Shown: positions 57,257 through 64,000 of the stretch, piece after piece
Numbering within the stretch: the first letter of the stretch is position 1
Layout of the letters: the number at the start of each line of letters is the position of its first letter
Origin: Edaphochlamys debaryana
Lineage: Eukaryota; Chlorophyta; Chlorophyceae; Chlamydomonadales
Assembly: GCA_016858145.1 (NCBI GenBank)
Contig: JAEHOE010000137.1
Location: forward strand, 186,001-250,000
Direction of reading: 5' to 3'
Length of the DNA: 64,000 nucleotides
The notes under the pieces: generated by a model
The model's input: only the letters and a program-made list of their open reading frames with translations
Databases searched by the model: none
What the model was told of the DNA's origin: nothing
Translations under genes and position numbers: made by a program

Positions 57257-58449
57257 CCCCCCCCCCAACTTTGAGGGCTCATAACTTTTTTCCTAGAACC
57301 TCGATTATCATTCTGAAAGCGGATTTGGGCTCCTCTTGTCGAGCTCTCCAAAGTTAAAGCGTGGTGTATTTTTTTACACTTCCTGCCCCCCCCCTGTTCA
57401 CATACTCAAAAGCGGGCTCCATCTGCAGGGCCGTGGCCGCAAGGGCAGAGGGGGACTGGGATGGCAGAGGAGCGCAGGATGGCAGGATGTGCTGCTTGCA
57501 AGCTACAACTCCGCTACAGAGGCTGGCTCTGAGCAGAAACCTTGTGAGCATACCCATGAGCCGTTGAGCCCTGACCCCTGGCTCCTTCTCTATGGGGCGT
57601 GGCCTCTAACCATGCTTCAACGAGCCACCATGCTCCCCCATCCTGCCGAACAGCGGTAACACGGGCCTCCCCTCCTGTGAAGCGAGGACCACACATCGTG
57701 CCAGCTTCTTCCATCGTGTCTTAGAGCTAGTCGTACCTGGTGTGTCCCGACTCTGGCCCTCACGGAGCGTGCGGGTTGGGTCAACACCGGAAACATCTGT
57801 CTGTCTGTCTGTCTGTCTGACCTCTCCCTGTTTCCTGCCCAGAGCGTCCCACCCGCTCGCCAGGTCCACCATCACAGGCCCAAACGCACCCGCATCCCGC
57901 CTCCCCGTCCTCGCCTCGCGGCACGCACCCCGCCTCGCGGCACACGCGTGGGCTTACCTTATCACTGTTATCAGACCCCTTCCACCCGGATACACTCCAC
58001 CATGCACCGGCCCCGTCCCGCGGCCTTCGCCCCCTCTCCAAGCAATACGCAAACGCAAACGCTGCCCACAAGCGCCCCGAGCCCATCGGCCGCTCGGCTT
58101 CTGCCAATTCCGCACAGGTCTAACGTCTCCTCAATATGATCCGCCAAGCCGTACCACCGCCGTACCGGTGCTCCAAGGCCTTAGCCACTCACCTCCATCC
58201 CAACTCACCCCTTAGCGGCGACGGGGCGCGCCAGTGCCGCGTTCTAATTCACCAAGTTCTGACTACCGGTAAGCTGAAATGCAGTTGACGTTCCGCGCGT
58301 CTAAGTGAAGGGTCTGCAGTCGAGGGGATTCAGGACCATGTGACCCGCGCCTGCTGCATGCATCAGCGTCGGCGGGCGGAGACACCCGCACGTATACCTA
58401 ATTCCGGCTCAGCTAGCTTAGGCACGCGCCGTCCACTACCGCATGTCTG
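56794..58449. other. Repeat-rich intergenic region
   Basis: AT-richer than its surroundings around 57270-57420 (GGCTCATAACTTTTTTCC, then AAAGTTAAAGCG), a composition change typical of inserted repeats. It includes a CTGT microsatellite. No exon was recognised. Confidence 0.35.
57796..57818. repeat. CTGT tetranucleotide microsatellite
   Basis: Five to six tandem CTGT units on the plus strand. Confidence 0.8.
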
Positions 58450-60426
58450 CTACCGCCGCGGGTGCGGCTGCTGGTGACGTTCCTCCACTTGAGCCCGACA
58501 CATCCGCAGCACACGTGCGACAGGGGCGGGGGCGTCATATCCTGGAGCCGGCCGCTGGTTACGGTCACACAACCGCTGAGACCAGACCGCGGCGGAGGGC
58601 AGGGCGGAGGCTGGCGCCGACGGCTCGGCGGCAGTACCCACGCCGGCGGCCGAGGCTGGAGCACAGCCGAATTCAGTGCCCAGTGCCGTGTCCTCCAGTG
58701 GTGCGAATGTGATGCTGTACAGCAGCTCGTCTGCCGGGGTCAACGGCACCGGCAGCGGCGAAGGTGTCTGCATCGGCCGGCCTCCGGAAAGGCACGTGGG
58801 ACCGGCGGAACGTGACGGGCCGATGCCCACAATCACAGGCTTGTGGCCGCCGCCGCCCCCGCCGCCGTCCTTGCAGTTGTCGCCGCCACCGCCGGCGGCC
58901 GCTCCGCAGGATACAAAGTCCGTGGGCGCGGAGAGGCACTGCAGGAGGAGCTCCAGCGGCGGCGGCTCGTTGGGGTCCTCCAGGCTCCAGACGCCGGCAG
59001 CGGCACTGAAGGCGCTGCCGCCGGCGAAACTGGTGGCGTCCCTCCAGGTGGCGGCGGGCGAGGCAGCGTCAGCGGCATCACCGGCCAGGATGCCGCCGCT
59101 GCCAGCGGGGCTGCCACCAGCAATCGCCTTGCAGTCCTGAAAGGCGAGGCAGGCGACGGCATCGCTGCACATGTGGAGGTAGCTGCGACCGCCGCCGCCA
59201 CTGCCGCTGCTGCTGCCAGGGCCACTGCCGCCAGCCCCTATCCCGGTACTGCAGTCCTCTCCCACCCAAATCTCCCACCCACCCAAAACCCCTCCTCCGC
59301 CACCGCAAATTCGAGCGCCAGTGGGCACTTGGAGAGTGGCCGGGTCGATCGCAAGCGCGGGTCCCACGCCCGCGGAACGAGCGACATGTGTTGCCTTGAA
59401 GGAGGGCGGCAGCGGGGCCCAGATCTGCCCCCCGGGACCGGCTCCGAGCCCGGCCGCACCCACGGCCTCCAGGGCTGCGGCAGCAGAGGCGGCGGTGGGC
59501 GGAGAGGCGGCGGTGCAGGTGAAGGCCCTTCGGGCCCAGCCGCGGCGGCGCAGGAGCTCGTCGCTCCAGACGTCAGCGCCGATGCTCCTGATGTCAGTGA
59601 CGCCCTCGGCGGGGCAAAGGCCAGCGGTCGACCAGCACGCCCCAGGGGCGTTGGTAGCTGTTGAGGCAGCGCTGCTGGCAGCGGCGGCTGCAGTTGAGTC
59701 AGCCGCCGTGGCAGCCGCCATCGGCCACAGGTCATGGGCCGGCGGTTCCAAGTGAATCCGGTTCTGATGTGGAAAACATGCGGCGATGGCCGCCCTGCGC
59801 CCAGACGTGCAGCTGCCGCTGCCGCTGCTCCTGTCTGCGTAGCCGGCTACCCTCCCATCCAGGCTTGGGCCCGCCAGTTCGCCCCAGCCACGGCTCCGGC
59901 CGCGACCGGCCGCCCAGCAGCCGCCTCCCGTGCCGGAGCCGCCGCCAGGGCGCCCCGCAGCGGCAGCGCCTGCGCCGCAGCCGCTGCTGCAAGCGCGGCC
60001 TTCGGGGGCCGGTCCGGCGCCGGCTCGGACCCACATGACGGCGTCCACCCTGGCCTGCGGCCCGCTGCCACCCTGGCCTGGCCCATACCGCCGCCCAACC
60101 GGCGGCGTGGCTTCCTCACCAACAAGGGCCTTGGCGGTACCATGAGGCACCGCACGTGCACTGGAACCCGCGCCCGTCGCTGCTGCTGCCACCGCGTCAT
60201 CGGTTTCCAGGCTCGCAGCCCGCATGAGCACCCGGCGGTAGGAGCCAGCCGGAGGCCTGGCTTCATCGCGGTGCGGAGCGCTGGCTGCCGTCTGCAGGCA
60301 AGCATGGGTGGCGGACGGGGTCGGGGCAGCACGGTCGGGGCCAAATCGAACTGCGGTTTGGCCGTGATGGCGTGCCATAAGACTGAGTGCCAACGCTGCC
60401 GTGCGGTGTCGTACATCGCCGTACAT
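58450..60426 (-). CDS. Hypothetical Ala/Gly/Ser-rich protein, long single open frame (658 aa), start uncertain
   Basis: The frame is 1977 nt without a stop. Conserved-looking stretches are scattered through low-complexity sequence: EGVTDIRSIGADVWSDELL, PPSFKATHVARSAGVGPAL, GRSYLHMCSDAVACLAFQD, HKPVIVGIGPSRSAGP and DELLYSITFAPLEDTALG. These make coding likely. I recognise no domain. The first ATG (60426) follows a stop closely, but the first 50 residues look non-coding; an acceptor CTTGCCTGCAG just before TAASAPHRDEARPP suggests upstream exons exist. One possible upstream exon is at 60962-61019. Function unknown. Confidence 0.5.
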   Translation of the reverse strand: MYGDVRHRTAALALSLMARHHGQTAVRFGPDRAAPTPSATHACLQTAASAPHRDEARPPAGSYRRVLMRAASLETDDAVAAAATGAGSSARAVPHGTAKALVGEEATPPVGRRYGPGQGGSGPQARVDAVMWVRAGAGPAPEGRACSSGCGAGAAAAGRPGGGSGTGGGCWAAGRGRSRGWGELAGPSLDGRVAGYADRSSGSGSCTSGRRAAIAACFPHQNRIHLEPPAHDLWPMAAATAADSTAAAAASSAASTATNAPGACWSTAGLCPAEGVTDIRSIGADVWSDELLRRRGWARRAFTCTAASPPTAASAAAALEAVGAAGLGAGPGGQIWAPLPPSFKATHVARSAGVGPALAIDPATLQVPTGARICGGGGGVLGGWEIWVGEDCSTGIGAGGSGPGSSSGSGGGGRSYLHMCSDAVACLAFQDCKAIAGGSPAGSGGILAGDAADAASPAATWRDATSFAGGSAFSAAAGVWSLEDPNEPPPLELLLQCLSAPTDFVSCGAAAGGGGDNCKDGGGGGGGHKPVIVGIGPSRSAGPTCLSGGRPMQTPSPLPVPLTPADELLYSITFAPLEDTALGTEFGCAPASAAGVGTAAEPSAPASALPSAAVWSQRLCDRNQRPAPGYDAPAPVARVLRMCRAQVEERHQQPHPRR

Positions 60427-62661
60427 CGTACCTCGCCGAAGTACACAGCCAAGCCCCTAGGTCTACCCACAATCCGGGGCTGCGCTGTCAGGTAGTACGC
60501 AGCATGCAGTGCCCACGTGGGCACGTCCCGGGGTCCCGGGGGCCCGTAGTCCCAAGCCGCGACTCACCATCCTGCACCTGTGCGCCTGCGGTGGGGCCCC
60601 AGTGACCTGGCCGGCAGATCGTGATGAGCACGAGGTCGCGATGTCCTGGTAAGAGGGCAGGGAAGGGCAGGGGAGGGCAGGGGGAGAGCTCTTGCCTGCG
60701 ACGACCCCGCCTCACGCATTGCTCGCCTTTCCGGAGGTGGTGCTCATGTTCCCCGGCAGTATGCGACGTGCTGCTACTCGTTTGGCTCAATCCAGGGCCC
60801 ACCCATGTCGATGCACCGGCCCAGCACCCTGGGAACTGATTTCTCTTAGTGCCACTCGTATCTCTATCGCGTGTAGGTGAGAGCAGGGAAACTTATCGAC
60901 CCCGCTCTTACACCTCGGGTAGCAACTGGTGGTGTTACCCCCAGTCAACACCCTCACTCACCTCGGCCTCGCTCACCTTCAGCGGGTCGCCGCCTGTGTG
61001 GCCATGCAGTAGGAGCGGCCTGAGGGGAAGCAAGGGAAAGAAGATAAGTAGGTCGGCAGTCACACGGGACGGGACGGGGGGCGCAGACGCTGCAGAGTAC
61101 GAACCACAAGTTCTGGTCGGACGGATGCAGGGGCCCAGACCGGTAGGTCGGACTGGAGCAACGACCCCTTCGAGAACCGGGACTTTGAAGCAGTCTCTTC
61201 CCTAGTTGACCTGTAGGTGCTGCGCACCTCTTGGCTGGGGTGCTCGGCGGGCGCGTGGGGAGCTCGGACACGCCCCTGGCTGATGAGCTCCTCGCCCACT
61301 GCCTCTTCGTCTTATCCTTTATTGTAGCATGTATAGAGGATGCTTGCGTTTCCTTGGTTTGAGAGAGTGCCTGGCCGATGCTCTCCGAGCGAGGTGTCGC
61401 GCAGGAAGACCGCCGGGGCCGGCTTGCGTGCGCGGCCGTGCGCCTTGAGCGGGCGAGTGGAGGTGCCCGAATTTGTAACGTCTCGGCGCGGCTCTGGACA
61501 CGTTGTCAGCGGTAAACACTGCGCATCGGCGCCCGAGCGAGGCTTCAAACCGCGACTCGGTCTCCTTCGCGCTTGTACACGCTGAGCAGCTATGCTAATG
61601 TATGTGTGCGAGTGTGTACTCAAGCTGTGCTGTATCATACGTGGGGATCGGGGGCAGGTAGGGCAAGTTTACCTGTCACTGATTCATGCCGCCGAAACGG
61701 GTTGTCGCTCTCTCCCCCATCGGACTTTGCCCACAGGACAAAAGCCCGATTCATACTGTTTAAGCACAACCCTGGAAGCCCGGAAACGCCGGGCTCTTCG
61801 CACCTGGGCCGAAGAGCCGTAACCAGGCAATGACCTGTCCTTTCCACCCTTTGTTCCGCTGCATCGCTCTGGAGTGAAGATGAGCATCTTTTGGTGACAA
61901 CAACTTCACCTCACGCGCATCGCGTGGGGAACCGCTGGGCGGCCCCTACACGCCGAAACCGTTGCCGCCGCTGTCGGCCCCCTTCCGTACCCTTCGGCAA
62001 TGCGGGAGTGGCTGCACCGAACGCAGGAGACCGGGCTGAGACGCTGAGCGCCCTCCTCTGAACAACCGCAGGGTTTGGTCACGGCCTTTCGTTCGTCGTC
62101 GACACCACCCCTGAGCGCATGCGTACCGTATGTAGCCCCCATAGTCAGGCCCCCTTGCCCCTACCTAGCACCTCCGCAGGGCCGACTTCAAGCCTCCGCA
62201 TCTACCGGTAGTGTCTGGGGCCATGTCCACGCCTGCAACCCCAATCTGCCCGGACAAAGCCGGACGTTGCCCTTTCCCAACACGCCTGCCTGTTCTCTTC
62301 TAAAAGGCCGATCCCCATCCAGAGAGCTCCTGGCCCCCTGGCCAAGACGGTTCCTAGGCGCCTGGCCCATGCGTCGGGCATATGTGGTTGAACGCATACT
62401 CAGCGCCGCATCAACCGATCACATGTCTCCAGTCCGTGTCCCGCCGCCTGCACCTGCACTTCTACTCCCTAAGACCCTGCCGTCCCCTCGGCAACCCACG
62501 AGCCCCGCCTCATGCTATTGCAGCAAGCAGCGCTGACAACTTGTAGAGGCGTTGCCACTTGGGCCCGCGTCTTCCTTCATTGCTGCCCGACGCCCGACAC
62601 TCACCGCCTCCTCATTGCCCCAGATGCATCTCACTGTCCGCGTTGCCTCTGCCAGGGCATG
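60427..62661. other. Unresolved region with possible minus-strand exons
   Basis: A short minus-strand stretch at 60962-61019 has a good acceptor (CCCCTCAG) and donor (GAG, then GTGAGT) and reads PLLLHGHTGGDPLKVSEAE. Another possible exon runs from about 60647 to 60572 (acceptor TTACCAG, donor GTGAGT). Overlapping frames at 60954-61638 are open in more than one phase, so I cannot choose. These may be 5' exons of the gene at 58450-60426 or a separate gene. From 61650 to 62661 I recognise nothing. Confidence 0.3.
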
Positions 62662-63582
62662 CTACCGTTTCGTGAGCGCGAGCGTGAGGCGCCGCTTGGC
62701 GCGGCTCCACTTGGCTCCGGACGTGTCGTCCACCACGGGGCAAGGGAGCGACAGCTGTCGGGGGCAAGGGAGGCGGAAGCAAGTGGGGGGCTGCTGAGAG
62801 ACGGAACTGTGTGCCCGCAGCAGAACGCGGCGTGGAGGGAAGGGAGGGGATCATCCCAGGCGTTCGCCTGACGCTACGCCCCACCGACCGACGCACGCCG
62901 ACCCGCCTGCAAGGGTCCCCGCACGTGGTTGTAAATCCCGCCAAGGTTGCGTTTCCTGCGCCTCCCGGGTCCCGGCGCCCACCCGTGTGCGCTTCTCCCA
63001 CCCTCTGAGCCTCAGGCAGAACCTACCAGCGCCACCCGGCCCCGTCTTCCCCCAAGTTAACAGCCCAGGCCCCACCTGCAGACGGTACTTGCCGGGCACC
63101 GACAGCCGCAGCTCGCCGCCGCCCAGCCAAACCTCCACCTCCCCCGGGCCCTCCACTTCGGGAAGGACCACCGCCACCTCCAGGCTCCCCTTGCCGCCCC
63201 CTGCGTTGCAGCCGCCACCCGGCGTCCCGGCCTCCTCTGCCGCTGGCGGCAGGTCGCGTAGCGAGTACGCAGGCTCCCTTAGGGTGGGAGCTGTCGCGGC
63301 AGGAAGCGCTCCCGTGGATCCTGCCGCGGAACTGGAGGATCCAGATCCAGGTGGTCCGGCGCCGGGCCCGGATTCTTCGCTGATGTCGTACAGCGCGGTA
63401 CCAGCTGCGGCTGCAGCGCCCGAGGTCTGCTGGGCTCTGGAGCGGACGGGGGCGACTGCCTCCTCCAGCAGGCGTGAGAGGGACGACATGTCGCCTGATG
63501 CCGCCCCGCCCGAGGGAGCTGGGCCCGCTCCCGCAGTCCCGCCTGCACCCGCCGCCAGGGCGCTGCCCCGGCCCGCCGCTGC
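62662..63582 (-). CDS. PIH1/CS-domain protein (dynein-arm assembly or R2TP family), 3' exons only
   Basis: Last exon 62662-62754 and penultimate exon about 63076-63582, joined in phase 0. Together they encode a C-terminal beta-sandwich of the PIH1 CS type: SLEVAVVLPEVEGPGEVEVW, GGGELRLSVPGKYRLQ, then LPCPVVDDTSGAKWSRAKR and LTLALTKR, then stop. PIH1 proteins act with HSP90 and R2TP. Green algae have several (MOT48, PF13/kintoun, TWI1 types) that pre-assemble axonemal dyneins; I cannot say which this is. Before the domain is an Ala/Gly-rich linker containing MSSLSRLLEEAVAP and LREPAYSL. The 5' border at 63582 (acceptor GTGCAG) is uncertain. The N-terminal PIH1 domain was not found before the window edge, so the gene is partial here. 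Confidence 0.65.
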
Positions 63583-64000
63583 CTGCACGGTGCAGGTCCG
63601 GGAACGCCATGTTTGAAGGAGGGGCATCGATAACCCATGCTATCCAGCTGGCTTGTCAGTGCCTGAAGGGTGCACCGGCCAGCCCCGCCGGCCAGACCCC
63701 TTCGGTGGCGGGGCAGGGCGTGGGCGCCCTGGGCGCCCCGGCCGTTCCCATGTGCCCCTCGTCTCGACGGCTGAAGCGACTCAACGCAGTCGCGCATGCA
63801 AAGCATTGCCATGCCACGCCCACGCCCGGGGCCCATACTTGATCAAGCAAAGCCATGAGCTCATGGACTCCAAGGAGGGGTGCCTCCCTCTATGCTATCT
63901 GACCCCCACCTGCACCGGCCCTCCGAACCCCCTCACTCAAGCCGTACACCGAGGGCAGCAAGACGTATCTGATGCCTCGATCTGCCTCTTGATCTGGGAC
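63583..64000. other. Right edge: probable intron or upstream exons of the PIH1-type gene
   Basis: A minus-strand open stretch at about 63907-64000 (reading DQEADRGIRYVLLPSVYGLS before a GTGGGG donor) could be an upstream exon. It does not match a PIH1 domain that I can recognise. Confidence 0.25.

Overview
The window is nuclear DNA of a green alga, most likely a volvocine chlorophyte of the Chlamydomonas/Gonium/Volvox kind. The evidence is a very high GC content, genes split into many short exons with GT-AG (sometimes GC-AG) introns, C-rich acceptor tracts, Ala/Gly/Pro-rich low-complexity inserts in conserved proteins, and a nuclear gene for a chloroplast-type FtsZ with an N-terminal transit-like extension. 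I cannot name the species. There are no bacterial-type operons, CRISPR arrays or insertion sequences, and I saw no tRNA or rRNA gene. Gene models were built by hand by joining exons at splice sites in phase. The joined coding lengths of the eight complete conserved genes divide by three with no internal stop.

Left part (1-5.2 kb): a minus-strand F-box-like/ankyrin-type gene (3037-5221) and, further left, a broken duplicate of its 3' end (661-1046). 6.9-18 kb: a 32-exon minus-strand gene for exportin-7 (XPO7, 1110 aa), head-to-head with ARPC1 (18.8-21.7 kb, plus, 419 aa), the WD40 subunit of the Arp2/3 complex. Next on the plus strand are FTSZ2 (22.9-26.0 kb, 444 aa) and a second F-box-like/ankyrin-type paralogue (27.0-29.3 kb).

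Middle part: a small minus-strand gene for a divergent profilin (31.5-32.4 kb, 132 aa), then a 13.5-kb, 41-exon minus-strand gene for a 2546-residue Sfi1-type protein (33.0-46.6 kb). That protein is mostly a long array of Trp-containing helical repeats of the centrin-binding kind. It is head-to-head with PEX10 (47.5-50.4 kb, plus, 571 aa), a peroxisomal RING ubiquitin ligase with a long disordered insert. PEX10 faces a convergent PHD-finger gene (51.5-55.1 kb, minus, 451 aa) with a Lys/Glu-rich tail.

Right part (55.1-64 kb): repeat-rich. It holds a 407-bp non-autonomous hAT-type element with terminal inverted repeats and an 8-bp target duplication, a 77-bp module also found near PEX10, a retrotransposon-like zinc-knuckle ORF remnant, and a large Ala/Gly-rich ORF (58.5-60.4 kb). 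At the edge are the last exons of a minus-strand gene with a PIH1-type CS domain (dynein-arm assembly/R2TP family), whose 5' end lies outside or is unresolved.

Themes: two actin regulators (ARPC1, profilin), a centrin/basal-body scaffold candidate and a probable axonemal dynein assembly factor suit a flagellated unicellular or colonial alga. There is no evidence that the neighbouring genes form one pathway.
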